Assembly: GCF_024868665.1 (NCBI RefSeq)
Contig: NW_026634122.1
Span: forward strand, 39,671 to 103,670
DNA from: Triplophysa rosa
Taxonomy: Eukaryota; Chordata; Actinopteri; Cypriniformes; Nemacheilidae
Length of the DNA: 64,000 bases
Reading direction: 5' to 3'
Below are positions 22,085 through 33,917 of the stretch, one piece after another (the stretch's first letter is position 1; the number at the start of each line of letters is the position of its first letter). The position numbers and the translations under genes were made by a program. Under the pieces are notes generated by a model. It saw nothing but the letters and a program-made list of their open reading frames with translations, did no database searches and was not told where the DNA came from.

Positions 22085-22276
22085 CAGGGGCGGGGAACCT
22101 TGATCCTGGAGGCCCACTGTCCTGCAGATTTAGCTCAAACCAGCTCAAACACATGCCTGTTGTGAAGTTTCTAGTAATGTTGAAGACTTTTTTGAGCTGG
22201 TTCAGGTGTGTTTGATTAGGTTGGAGATAAACAGTGCAGGACAATGGCCCTCCAGTATCAAGGTTCCCCACTCCTG
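22085..22276. mobile_element. Short hAT-type MITE
   Basis: CAGGGGCGGGGAACCTTGAT and ATCAAGGTTCCCCACTCCTG are inverted ends. The flanks GGTTACAA and CTTTACAA share six of eight bases. The interior has the common fish 'CTGCAGATTTAGCTC...GTGTTTGATTAG' layout, also seen at 38078-38254. Confidence 0.8.
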
Positions 22277-22530
22277 CTTTACAATAATTTATGAACCGAA
22301 TGTTGGAAAATGACAAATGAGACATCAATGGAATTGGCATGGACAAGGAGAAATAATGACTGTCAAGACATACATATTAAACAGAGTGTTCAAGAATTAT
22401 AAGCATTTTTTTATAAAAAAGTTACATCTTATGATAGATCCAACTATGAGATATGGCTTGTAGATCTTTCCGATCATAAATTTAGAGTCCAGTTTCACTA
22501 GATCTCTCTCCGTCAGGAACTTATTAAACC

Positions 22531-22993
22531 TGGAAATATCAACTCCGTTGTGAGTCAATAGATACAGCGCTGAAGGGAAGAACAGCAGGCAGGAGACGAA
22601 GTGATGTTAAATAAACTGAAAAATGATTTATTGAATAATCTCAGTTGAGCTTTGATGCTCAGTCAAGCTCTGTCAAACTTCGTCTGACTAGAAACAGATT
22701 CAATATGTGTTTTTAACCATTCAAGATTACAGTATCAAAACATTGTCTCATGACGTTATTATGAACCTTGAGATGGAGACCATTGGATACTCATATCAGC
22801 ATAAGAGACAATACAACTCCCAACAAGGTTAAACAACAGGAAAGTAAGGAACAAATAATACGAATAGAAGTGAACAATAAAATAGATGAATGAATACATA
22901 TGATAAATGAATATTGTAATGAATGAGATAAATGAAATAGAATAATAAAATGAAATAAAACAAGAAACTGTATGTTTCTATCCAGATCCACCA
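22531..22993 (-). repeat. LTR of a second endogenous retrovirus (3' LTR)
   Basis: On the minus strand a purine tract, AAGAGGGGGGAA, is followed by TGGTGGATCTGG, and the unit ends ATATTTCCA near 22531. An AATAAA signal lies about 100 bp before the end, followed by a C/T-rich U5-like stretch. I see no partner LTR in the window, so the lower limit is an estimate. Confidence 0.65.
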
Positions 22994-23743
22994 TTCCCCC
23001 CTCTTAATCATGTATGAAATAATTAGATTATGTATGATTATAAATCTAACTGATTAAAAGCAAGCAACCTGCATAATCATAACAAACCAACAAAAAAAGT
23101 TTGGTTGATCAGACCATTCTTTTCCTTTCTCCGTGCCCTTTAAATGGACAGGTTATTTTCTCTTTTATACCGCGTACTAGCATGAGTAAAGGAGGTGTGT
23201 CTAGTTTCATTGAGCTGTTGTCTGACCAGCATTGTACTTTTGGCAAAGCAAATATACAACTTCAAAGTAATGTACAAGAGCAAGATGATTTTTACCCCTG
23301 ATTCTACAATTGTTACAAATGCTTTCAAATGATTCCAGATTGGACCTAATATTGATCCGAACCATATATCCCATTCAGATGAGAATATACCATGATCTTT
23401 GTTGATTTTAGCAACCTGTTCATGTAGAACTTAAGCTAAATTGTGGACTATTCCCTCAGAATTGTCTTTGTTCTTGAAATGCAGACACATAATCAGAGTT
23501 CACCAACTCTTGATAATGTGGTCTCTCGGCGTACTGATCTCGAGGTTTAAAATAGAGCGACGCCTCTCTTATCCGGTCTGCAGGTGGTTGACGCCACAGA
23601 GTGTCCTCTGCATGATAAGACCTGAATCTTTCTGCAACCTGCCGATCTGTCTGGAATCTGTATACATCAATCTGTAAACACAAGAAGAAAAGAGAAAGGA
23701 GACAGAGGAGTTCCACATTCAAGGAAACAAATAATGTCATCAA
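22994..23743 (-). pseudogene. Second retrovirus: Env N-terminal remnant
   Basis: The minus-strand frame at 23456-23743 starts with a leucine-rich hydrophobic stretch (LLCLLSLFFLCLQ) consistent with a signal peptide, directly downstream of integrase. Its position between pol and the LTR supports Env, although the remaining sequence is not recognisable. No continuous frame reaches the LTR, so most of env is deleted or decayed. Confidence 0.5.
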
Positions 23744-23958
23744 CCGGCGTTGAAGCGTTGACCTTACTGAAGCGTTGACCTTACTTTAACTATTTTGAAT
23801 CCCTTGTAAAAATCAAGCAGAGACCGTACGACTAAGCTGTAGTTTGGTGTAAGCTAATTGCCCATAGCCCTCCCCCTATGTTCATCATGAGGGTGACCCC
23901 CAAGTCACTAATAGACAAGGTTCTTCTCATGACTCCATCCTACAGCGGTTCGCAGGCC

Positions 23959-24957
23959 TCATTTGGACTTTTTATGAGTATGAGCTAAAGCTAACTTACA
24001 GTGACTAATGTGTGTCCATCTAGTCTTGCCTAATAATTTCACTGCAGAAGGTGTAACTAGTAAGACTACAAATGGACCATCCCATCTTGGTTCTAAGCCT
24101 GAATGTTGCAGCTTCTTGACAAAAACCATTTGCCCTGGCACAACACTATGTCCCCCCTCTTGGGGCATTTTCCAAGCTTCCTGAACCTGTTTTTGAGCCT
24201 TTTGTATAGCCCCGGTCTAAGTCATGCAGTACATTAAAAGTGAATCTGACATCAAATGCACATCAGCCTCAGCAAGATCTGGAGTTCCTGGTAACGACAT
24301 TGGTCGGCCTGTGATAACCTCAAAAGGACTCAGTCCAGTCTCTTTGTTAGCTGATGAACGGATACTGCACAGAACTAACGGAAGAGCATCTACCCATGTC
24401 AGCCCTGTTGTTCCATATTTTGCCAGTCGTGTTTTAAGAGTCCGATTAACTCTTTCAATCATACCTGATGATTGTGGGGTGCCCTGGACAGTGGAAATGC
24501 CATTGCATTCCCAGGAGTCTGCAAACTTCCTGACACACCTGGCCAGTGAACGTTGCGCCACAATCAGAATCAATGCTGGTTGGAATTCCCCATCTGGGAA
24601 TCACATCTTGAACCAAGACTTTAACAGTAAAAGCAGCAGTGCCTTTCTTAAATCCCCTTGTCCACCATACTGTGTTAAAGTGTGAACACAATTGAGAAAC
24701 CCCTATGTGTCCTACACTGTGTATCTGTGTGGCAAGATAAGGAAGCAAGGCTTTTGGAGCTACCGTTCTGTTTTGATATCTCCAAATCTGACAATTTACA
24801 ACCATTTTCCATCCACTCCCATTTTTCTTCCTGGGAGCACTGATTTTGCATCTCCGCTATGTCTTTGAGCTGTGTGTGATGTTCAATGACCTGCAATTGA
24901 CATGCTTGAGCAGTAGGAATGTCTGCCGTTCTTGCAGCGGCAACCTTGGCTGCCTGG
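23959..24957 (-). pseudogene. Second retrovirus: pol (RNase H end and integrase) remnant
   Basis: The minus strand first gives an RNase H-integrase linker (KVAAARTADIPTAQ), then integrase pieces in three frames: a zinc-binding region (HIGVSQLCSHF), core motifs IPRWGIPTSIDSDCGATFTG and IERVNRTLKTRLA, then LSPFEVITGRP, and a C-terminal domain (DGPFVVLLVTPSAVKLLG). A deletion between WWTRGFKKG and TVKVLVQD removes the segment bearing the first catalytic Asp. Frameshifts at about 24460 and 24200 complete the inactivation. Everything 5' of RNase H is missing. Confidence 0.85.
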
Positions 24958-26830
24958 TTAGTGTAGCGGTTTTAGCTAACGTTATTATGTTAATGAGCAA
25001 AGCTCACCAAATATGGTTCTCACCAGATCTTTCAAGATCACATCCATGAAATGAGTTATTTAAAACATCAATTTCAGTCAAGGAATTAGTTTAGCTCAAA
25101 GGAAAATACATATAATAATCGTGATCAAATATACATATTTTACGGTCTCTGATTAGTAATATAAAGCATAACAATATTGTATGCATTCGTCCAGCGAATG
25201 CCTCAATGATATTATATACTTTATATTATCTCATGGCCATAAGTAACGTGACTTTACCAAACAGGATTTAGAGCACAGGTAGCGAATCGAAACACAGTAG
25301 AAGAGACCAAGCTTGTGAGCATGAATACAGAAAACCCATCACAAATGAATATATATGGTTGTTTATTAAACTGAGTTTAATCCTGTGCGAATAGGGTGAA
25401 TGTGTAACCTAACGTTACGTCTCTAACCAAATTCACAGAAGGCTCCAACTAAGTTTACTACGCAACCTGCTATCCAATCATAGCAGTGGGCGTTTACTTC
25501 CAAGTCTTCAATGCGGCACACCCATTAAAACTGAGCGTTTGTCGAGCCGGCCTCAAAACCCAGGTAGAAAATAGCCTATTACTTATTGATTTTGATGTTT
25601 TTGAATGTACACGTCATAAGTAGACCTCATACAACAGTATAAAACAATAAACAAGCCCAGTTTATGACACCTTTAAGGTTCAAAAACGCTGTATTTCCAC
25701 ATACCGTGCATTTTTGTATCTCCTCTTTGCCCCGCCTCTCTCAAACACGCAGATTTTTTACAAAGCTCATCGCTCGGAAAAGCGAGGTGAGATGTGATTG
25801 GCCAGACAGAAATGTAACACCTCTTACCATATTTGGAACATCAGGTTCCAAAGCAATTGTACTGACAAGTATGCCCACATTACTTGCGTATACATTTGGG
25901 CAGTCTTAGTCAAATAATACCACAAACTGACGTAGATTTGTGGGGGTGTGGTTACACGAGGCGTTTCAGGCAGGTCTGGGTGAGCATTCACTTTTTTTGG
26001 ACAGAATGCATCTTTTGTTCCGACACTTTAAAATTTGCAATTTTACGTGTCTAATACATGCATGGGCAACTTATAACACACCAAAGACACAGAAAAACAC
26101 ATATTCATCCATATGACCCCTTTAAAGTAAAGTAATTTATCATGAAAGTCTACATATATGTCCCCCTCCATTGATTCCTGATTACATTTCGGCGGGAGGG
26201 AGATCCTCTCCCATCCGTATGTCCATGCTGTGATTGCACTCCGTCCATGGCTCGAGACCGTTGTTTGCCGGTGTATTATACTTTCTCTTGTTCTGCTGAT
26301 TACCCACGCCTGGGAACAGAAGCCAGCACTACTGCAGATAAACGTAAATAATATGACGCATTTGACGCACATCGACATATTTTAATAACTACGTTATCGA
26401 TGAAGTTGAGGTGTCGTTGCAGCCCTAAAGAATTTAAAGTTACAGCCGTTTGAAAAGTGCATTTTTGAACTGCTGGTTTGTCACATGTCTATTGAGGACC
26501 ACCACTACGAGTGTGCCATATAGCCATTGGTTAAGAAGAAAAATACCAACAGAAGCATTAGGGGCTATAGCCTTCGGTGCTTGGCCCCTAAAAATACATG
26601 GTCAAACAAATGTTTAAAAAAAAATGTAATTTGGTTTTAGACCAAACCAGCCAGCATGCAACCATTTAGTCATTAGTCAGAAAATATCAAATTGACAGAA
26701 TTATACAGCTACAATTTTTAGAACTGTATTTTATCATGAATGTTTGCTTTATAAATTGCAAAATTGAAATGAATAAAAAATGTAAGAATTTGAAATATTT
26801 TTGTTTTACACGTTACATTTTCCTCAACAG
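24958..26830. other. Intergenic or intronic DNA with unassigned repeats
   Basis: No convincing coding region. The end of a hAT-like element (TTGCAGCCCTA near 26423, complementary to the common TAGGGCTGCAA terminus) is visible without its partner. CACACCAAAGACACAGAAAA followed by ATGACCCCTTTAA near 26080-26125 is a frequent fish repeat motif. The 81- and 111-codon frames here lack domain signals. Confidence 0.4.
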
Positions 26831-27150
26831 ACTTCTCAGATTCAGACCGTTTGGAGCGCTGCTTTGATTCTGAAGATGAAGAATTTGAAATACTGTCTCT
26901 GTGAAGTAATGATACATTTGCCAGACCTTCAGAATCCTGCGACAGAGCCCCGCAGTGGAAAGAGAGCAGTGAGAGAAAGGACAGAATGTCATTAATGGCT
27001 AAGGCCAGTTTGGCATTTGGTGACATACTCACCTGCGTCAAACACACAGCTTTCTTAAATGGCTATACTGACTGCTCTATGTCATCATTAATGAGCCATA
27101 GTCAGGGCTCACAGGATCATCAATATGTATTTGCATTTATGTATCTATAT
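26831..27150 (+). pseudogene. Candidate last exon of the unidentified plus-strand gene
   Basis: A good acceptor (ACATTTTCCTCAACAG) precedes an acidic open frame: DFSDSDRLERCFDSEDEEFE, then ILSL and TGA at 26902. Past the TGA the same frame stays open for about 80 more codons (SNDTFARPSESCDRAPQWKE and on), ending at TAA near 27151. Either the TGA is the genuine stop or it is a nonsense mutation. Phase does not join directly to the 21859 exon, so an exon would be missing. The protein is not recognised. Confidence 0.35.
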
Positions 27151-27409
27151 TAAGTCTTAACACTATAGATTTATTTTTAAGTGATATGGTGCCCTTTCAC
27201 CCCCTTAATTTAAACACAGGTTTGCTATAACACATTTTATGGTATTGGTCAGAATAACTGCTTAGTTTTGATTCAGCGGGTCACGGAAGTTTGGACCTGT
27301 ATCAACTTGTAAATGGCAATTAAGGAAGGTTGAGCATTTACACACATGCTAGGACAGCTTGTAATTATACAGAACATTTTTCGTGATCAGAATCTCTGTT
27401 GTACGCAAG

Positions 27410-27415
27410 TTTATT
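27410..27415 (-). terminator. Polyadenylation signal of dtymk
   Basis: AATAAA on the minus strand lies about 110 bp past the dtymk stop codon. It is a reasonable 3' end signal for a short 3' UTR. Confidence 0.5.
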
Positions 27416-27522
27416 TTATGAATATTTACTTAATTCATTAAAAACAACAAAAAGCTGTAAAAATCAATTTAGTTTAATTATTCAACACGGGGATATATTA
27501 AAAGCTTCTCTGAAACAGCTAT

Positions 27523-29868
27523 TTAACTCCACAGCATTCCAATTGGCTGATTCTCTGAGAAATTGATTATATTCTCACTCAAAAGCTTAATATCTTTGTG
27601 CACCTCTTCAATGGACCTTGCTGCATCAATTACCTATAGAAGAAAAAAAAACTAATTATATAGTGTAAATGACATTAAATTACCAGAACTATACGGTAAT
27701 GAAAAAAAAACTTACCCTCCAGTTGACTGATTTATCTTCCATGAGCTCTTCAAACCTTCGATGAACTGTGCATTGGAAAAAGCTTGTTTCATAACGTTCA
27801 GTTCCAAATTCTCCACGGTTTTCTGCCACGCTGGGATTTAGCTGAAGAAACATTACCAGGTCTGGCTTTGGTAGTCCCACATCTGGATTCTTGCACCACT
27901 CCAAAGAGAAGCCCTAAACACACAAAACAACTGATGGCTCTACATCTTCTCTTGTTGATGTTTGTCCATTGAATCAATTTTCTTTAAAGACTTGCTGTTC
28001 TTTTTGTTTTAAGAATCTCCACATAATTTATACAATTCTGAAATGTTTCTCCTGTGTATATAAAGTTTTTAATAAAATGTTTTTAAGTAACAATAACACT
28101 CACAGGCTTGGCACTAGTGAAAGCCACTCCTGAAAATGCATAACGGTCCACCACTAGATTAATTCCCTGTTCCAACTTCTGTTTCATCAGAGGTCTGAAA
28201 TGAGAGAAAGAAGCTCTGAAATTTTTTACTTAAATTGTCTGATAATCTGATTGACACCAGACTAAAGGCAGGGCAGTGCAAAGCTATGTTAACCTATACA
28301 AAATGGTCATTCATTACTAGTACAAAGCTTTATTCTTGACCTACCCATTGAAAATCAACAGGATAAACATTATACAACTGTATTACTATGTATGAACACA
28401 GAAGTGTATTGGGAGAAAAGATCATGGAAGAGATTCACTGATGATACGTTCTTGACTATAAACATGACTGGAATAAAGTGACATCAAGTCCAATTGACCA
28501 TATACACAGAGCGTTCTTAAATCCCTCACTAATATAAGCCAGCTGGAAGAGAACAGTCACTCATCTGCATGGGGACATCTTCAATATTCAGAATCTAGTC
28601 AGATAAATAATCATGCTTTACATTAATTTAGTTGTTTAAACGTGAAATGAGATGCAAAAATGTTTACATTTCAGCGCCATGAGGGGAGAACAGTTGAGCA
28701 CTGCTACATCTCTCAGTGTTTCTTATCAGCAGATTTCAATTCATAACTTTCTACACTCGTTGCTTAAAAAAGTGTGCAATGACATGCTACAGCTGACTGT
28801 CAGTTCACCAGAAATGCCTCATCAAAAACCAGGAAGTAGCTGTGCATATAGTCAGAAACAATAACCTACACCATTTCCCAGCGGTTTGCTGAAAAGAGCA
28901 GATGAACAGTGTGATCCTCCAGATTACTTTTCTTCATCAAGTATGAACTGATGAGTTGACCAATTACTGTGGTTCTGTCTGTATAGAAAACATTATTGCG
29001 TTAGTACAAAACAACCAACACTGCCAAAGACCACTTCAAAGCGTGTGTGTGATGGTCAAATTAATACACGTGGCGTCACAACGACTGAGAGTGCACGAGA
29101 GGTTAGCTCAATCAGACCAATGATGCTCCAAAACGAGAATTTAAAGTTATACGTTACCGTATGTCCGATTGATGTTCTTGACGTATGAAACCTGAAGTGT
29201 GGCATGACTTTCAGAGCTAATGACTGTGTAACGTTAGCTTACTTTTGAATGGCTTGTTAAACGTCTGTCCCCAAGCCTTGTGATTATAACAGGTCTCATT
29301 GGAGACCCGCATTTTTTACACAGCTAGTTATAACCTATTAGACCCTTACGAAAATTTACCATGGTTTTACTACAGTTACAACCAAAAAAACATGGTTACT
29401 GTTGTAAAACAATGGTTATCACAAAATAACCATGGTTTTTGAAAACCATGTTTTTTGTAAAAACCATAGTAAACGATGGTTACTGTAGTAAAACCACGGT
29501 TTTGTCCCAAGTAATCAATGCACCAAAAAAACATGGTTAAGGTTACACTTGTACCACAAAAAAAACCATGGTTCATTTTCGTAAGGGACATTTATTTTAA
29601 GGATTTGAACATGACAAACTTCCAGTTCCATTCCATTCGCCCCAGAGGATTTCTAAACCATCCATATCCAGAAATCCCGAAATACTCGAAAAGATTTGGA
29701 ATTCATTGGTCAACAAATGTGAAAACACTTATATTTACCGGGAAATCGCATCATTTCTGCTTCTCGTCCACTCTGCTGTAGCGCCTGCACGAGTTTCAAA
29801 CATTGTGTGGTTTTCCCAGCTCTGTCTACACCTTCCAACACAATTAAAGCTCCTCTACTGCAAGTCAT
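27523..29868 (-). CDS. dtymk: Thymidylate kinase (dTMP kinase), five exons
   Basis: Phosphorylates dTMP to dTDP using ATP, a required step in dTTP synthesis. Coding exons on the minus strand are 29739-29868, 28870-28978, 28104-28194, 27716-27913 and 27523-27633. All introns are GT-AG. The exons total 639 nt, giving 212 residues plus TAA, the usual vertebrate length. The P-loop EGVDRAGKTT is at residues 12-21, the DR(T/S)T segment at 44-47, VVDRYAFSGVAFT in exon 3, and PDVGLPKPDLVMFLQL in exon 4. The start is the only Met that gives the family-standard N terminus (MTCSRGALIVLEG). No stop or frameshift is seen, so it looks functional despite dense flanking repeats. Intron 1 holds a MITE (29343-29587). 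Confidence 0.95.
29343..29587. mobile_element. MITE in dtymk intron 1
   Basis: The ends CCCTTACGAAAATTTACCAT and ACCATGGTTCATTTTCGTAA, finishing GGG, are inverted. The interior is made of repeated ACCATGGTT/AACCATGG and TACTGTAGTAAAACCA blocks, so the whole element can fold on itself. No coding frame. The target duplication is not evident. Confidence 0.75.
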
Positions 29869-30010
29869 CTTTCTTGGACGAACGAATAAAAACAATGAAA
29901 GATATAATACCAGTGGTTAGCAAGCCGTATATATACGCGGTTTTTTCCTTCAAAACCAAAAACACTTCCTCTTCTACGGCGTCCGGGAAGGGACTAAACC
30001 CGATTCACTA
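29869..30010 (-). promoter_or_regulatory. Likely dtymk promoter and 5' UTR
   Basis: Immediately upstream of the start codon on the minus strand are a GTATATATAC palindrome (about 29927) that could act as a TATA-like element, and AGAGGAAGTG (29964-29973), an ETS-type site. Farther up is CCCGGACGCCG. Sites are inferred from sequence only. Confidence 0.35.
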
Positions 30011-30149
30011 AAATCAGTGGTGGACACGTCACTCATGCTGTGTCTGAAACCGCTCCCTATTTAACTCATTCATTATTCCCTATACAGGCAGCGAATAACA
30101 TTTGAGTCCACTATGGGAAAGAAGTGAATGGGCATTTTCCAAACGGCAT

Positions 30150-30560
30150 ATACAGTTGAGCTCAAAATTATTCATACCCTAGGTAAATATAATCAAAGAA
30201 GGCTGTAAAAATAAATATGCATCATTAAGCCTTTAGATCATTTATTTAAAAAAATACAAAAATCTAACCTTTCATTAGAGAACAGGAATCCTAAATGGGG
30301 AGGGGAATCTCATAATGAAATTAAAAAAATTCTCGAATACACATTGCTCATAATTAATAATAACAAGAGATCAGAGACAATTACTTCATCCAGAATGACT
30401 AGAGGTGGTTCTGGATGAAGGAATTGTCTCTAATCTCTTGTCATGTTTTCTCTAAACTCAGGCATTATAGGTAAAGACTCAGAGCTGTTATCTTGGCAAA
30501 AAGAAGTTTGCAAAATGTACTGAATAAGGGTATTACTAATTATGAGCAAATGTGTATTAG
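30150..30560. mobile_element. Tc1-like MITE remnant with internal hairpin
   Basis: The left end CAGTTGAGCTCAAAATTATTCATACCC is shared with fish Tc1-like termini, and a decayed complementary end GGGTATTACTAATTATGAGC lies near 30526. In the middle, 30364-30395 and 30409-30440 are 32-bp near-perfect inverted arms around a 13-nt loop (arm start CAAGAGATCAGAGACAATT). No transposase frame. Confidence 0.6.
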
Positions 30561-31385
30561 AGAAAAAACTTTTAGAAAAACTAGAGAAAAAACTCTATTC
30601 TTATTTGTGCATCCTCATTTCCTTTCCTCGCGTTTTAGCTCCACTATCTCTGTCCTCTTAGCGAGGAAATTCGATAATTCCCACTTCAACCAGGAAGTAA
30701 CGTCTGGATTTAGTCACATTTAAAGTATTTAGTAAGATTAAAACATTAATGTCACTAATGATTTCATAGCTTAAACATTACAAGTATCTGCTAACATTAA
30801 AAGAGCGCTGTTCCATAAATTATTTCCGGGTTGAAGTCGGAATTATCAAATTTCCGAGAGCACATGAAGGCAGCATTCTTTGTATAACCTTGAGAAACAA
30901 GCAGTGTCACTGAGGTAGAGGTACTTACTCTGGTGTGTAAGCCCAAATATTTAGATCAGAGGTGCCCAAACTAGGGCCCGTGGGCCAAAGTTGGCCCGCT
31001 GAGACCTTTATTTTGGCCTGCGATGCCATATATGACAAGAGGGGAAAAACGGCAATCATGCAGATTTTCATTTCTAATTTAACATAATATTTTAACATTT
31101 TACATGACATGTTTTTGAGTGACAATAATGTACGTTAAAATTAAAGGATTAATTATTTATGATTAAGCGAATTTGACTCTTATTTACTGTGCATGCAAAA
31201 AATAACATTTTCGCAAATCAGCTTGTCAAGGAATACCGTTACCCGACGCATAGTGGACATGGCAGAGGACATTGGTGAGCAAATCAAGTGAAAGGCAGCA
31301 GCCTTTTCTGCCTTTTCAATAGCTTGCGACGAGAGCACAGATATATCTGATTCCGCACAGCTGTTGGTATTTCTACGTGGAGTAA

Positions 31386-32819
31386 ATGAAGATTTTTCGA
31401 AAATACAGGAAAGCCCTAAAAACTTCTAGATCCGCCTACTTTTCATCACTAATAGAAGAAAACCAGCACAACCCTAGGTTTTTATTTAACACAGTGGCTA
31501 AGTTAACAAAAAATAAATCGTCAGTGACTTCTGATCCTGTATATCAGCATAGCAGTGATGAATTTATGAACTACTTCAGATATAAAATCCAAGATATTAG
31601 AGAAAAAATTATAACAATGCAATCAGAAGTGAAACCCGCTGAACAAACTAACTACTGCGCCCTTAAGGAGAAAATGCAATTATTTTGTACCGTAGATCAA
31701 GATGAGCTGTCTAAAATTATTAGATCATCTAAATCAACAACATGCATTCTAGATCCTATACCTACAAATCTACTGAAAGAGATGCTCCCAGAAATTATGG
31801 ATCTTCTTCTTGGTATTATTAACTCATCTCTAACATTAGGACATGTGCCTAAAGCATATAAGGTGGCTGTTATAAGGCCCCTTGTCAAAAAATCCCAACT
31901 CGACCCTAGAGAACTAAGGAACTACAGGCCTATATCGAATCTATCTTTCATATCTAAAGTTCTGGAAAAAGTAGTTTCAACTCAATTATGCTCCTTCCTC
32001 CAAAGGAATGACATCAATGAAGAATTCCAGTCTGGATTTAGAGCATGTCACAGTACAGAGACTGCTTTGATCAGAGTTACAAATGATCTGCTATTGGCGT
32101 CTGACCGAGGTTGTATCTCGTTATTGGTGCTGCTAGACCTTAGTGCTGCATTCGATACCATTGACCACAGCACACTCCTACATGGACTCGAAAATTATGT
32201 CGGCATTAATGGAATAGCTTTGAAATGGTTTAAATCTTATTTATCCGACCGTTTTCAATTTGTAGCAATAAACAATGAGGTGTCACGCAAATCGCAAGTC
32301 CAGTACGGTGTACCACAGGGCTCAGTCTTAGGGCCTCTGCTCTTCGCATTATACATGCTACCTCTAGGAGATATAATAAAGCGACACGGAGTTAGCTTTC
32401 ACTGTTATGCTGATGATACTCAACTTTATATTTCCTCGAAGCCTCATGAAACACAGCAGTTCCATCGAATAATGGAATGCATAGTCGATATAAAAAACTG
32501 GATGAGTAACAACTTTTTATTACTGAACTCGGACAAAACGGAAGTGTTACTTATTGGACCGAAAACTGCTATAAGTAACAACCAAGAATACTGTTTAACT
32601 ATTGACGGATGTTCCATAAAACCCTCGTCGTCAGCAAAGAATCTTGGCGTTCTATTCGATAGTAATCTGTCATTTGAGAGCCACACAAAAAAGTATGAAC
32701 ATATTAGCCCGGTTCTGTCAACCTTGCACTGGTTACCTATGAAGCATCTCGTTAACTTTAAAATCTTGCTTATTACCTTAAAAGCCCTACAGTGGTTTAG
32801 CTCCTCAATACTTGAATGA
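31386..32819 (+). pseudogene. LINE ORF2 reverse transcriptase, partial with internal deletion
   Basis: The 477-codon frame covers the RT domain: LRNYRPISNLSFISKVLEKV (residues 177-196), LLDLSAAFDTIDHS with Asp 251, YGVPQGSVLGPLLF (307-320) and YADDTQLYIS (341-350) with the catalytic DD. The upstream endonuclease domain is missing (truncation). After NLGVLFDSNLSFESHTK the frame jumps to KYEHISPVLSTLHWLPMKHL, skipping the part that normally connects them (roughly 90 residues in related LINEs). The ATG is internal to the original ORF, so it is not a true start. Confidence 0.85.
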
Positions 32820-33917
32820 ACTCCTTTTGTATTACAAGTCCTTCACGTGCATTACGCTCTCTGGCGTCCTGTCTAGTGTAATACCTAGAATTTCAAAATC
32901 AAGTGCAGGTGGTAGATCCTTTCTCCTATCTAGCGCCTAACTATGGAATAGTCTTCCCTGCACTGTCCGGGCAGACATCGTCGTTAATCTGACTAAAGAC
33001 GTCTCTTTAAAGTTCTTTACACTATCTTGAGGGTTTAGGCTGCATTAGTTAGATCAACCGGAACCAAAAACACAACTGATGTACTTGTTGCATCAAAGAG
33101 TACAGAACAGTACTCTACTCTCAGCCAGTCTTGTCTCATTGTTCCAAGGTTACCACAGCGAGCAGGATGCAGTTCATGGCCTGACCTGATGGTAGAGTGG
33201 AGAATGGGAAGTGGGGACCTGACAAGAGCTGAGATGATAGAGCTGGATAAAGAAGGACGCGGTCACCTGACATGTCTTCACCACAAAATTTCAAATGCTA
33301 TTAGATTATTAATGATAATCTTAAACTATCATTTATTTTATTAGTAAGTTTATTTATTTTATTTAGCGTTGTGCAAGCTCTCTGGAGCTTGTGCAGAGGC
33401 AGCAGCTTTTGCCAGAGGGGAACTGGAATCCCCTGGTTGGGCCTGGGTTCTCCTGAGTTTTTTTTTCTCGATTAGAGTTTTGGGTTCCTCGCCACCGTTT
33501 GCATACTGTTTTTGCACTATTTGCCTGGCCGGGGGGGCTGCTTTAGAATTTTAAAGTTTTACTTAATTAATATTGCATATAGGAATTTATAGTCTGTTAT
33601 ATTTGACCTGTGCTTCTCTCTCCTTTATCTTAAATGTGTGCTCTCACTGAGCGTGTGTGTGTGTGCGTACTTACGTGTGTGTGTGCGTGCGCATCCGTGT
33701 GTGTGTGTCTCTATGTCTATGTGTGTTAGTACGTGTGCATATTGTGTGTGTGGAGTGTTTTGTATGTGGGTATGTCTGTCTTCTGTGTTTTCAACTTTTT
33801 CTTGTTTTTGCAGGTACAACTTTAATTATTTTGCTTATAGTCAATATGTCTCATTTACAGCTGCTTTGTAACAATGAAAATTGTAAAAAGCGCTATATAA
33901 ATAAAGTTGAGTTGAGA
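31386..33917 (+). mobile_element. L2-type LINE, 5'-truncated, inserted in hAT transposase
   Basis: The insertion falls between codons of the hAT transposase (VNEDF and EVTQEL), so the join is clean. The LINE contains the RT frame 31386-32819, a decayed ORF end (32820-33045), a 3' UTR with a GT-rich stretch (33648-33770), and the terminal motif GCGCTATATAAATAAAGTTG. It is 5' truncated, as usual for target-primed insertion. A related 3' copy lies at 54455-55647. Confidence 0.9.

Noticed and set aside
24224..24685. 153-codon plus-strand frame
   Set aside because: Antisense shadow of the retroviral integrase on the minus strand.
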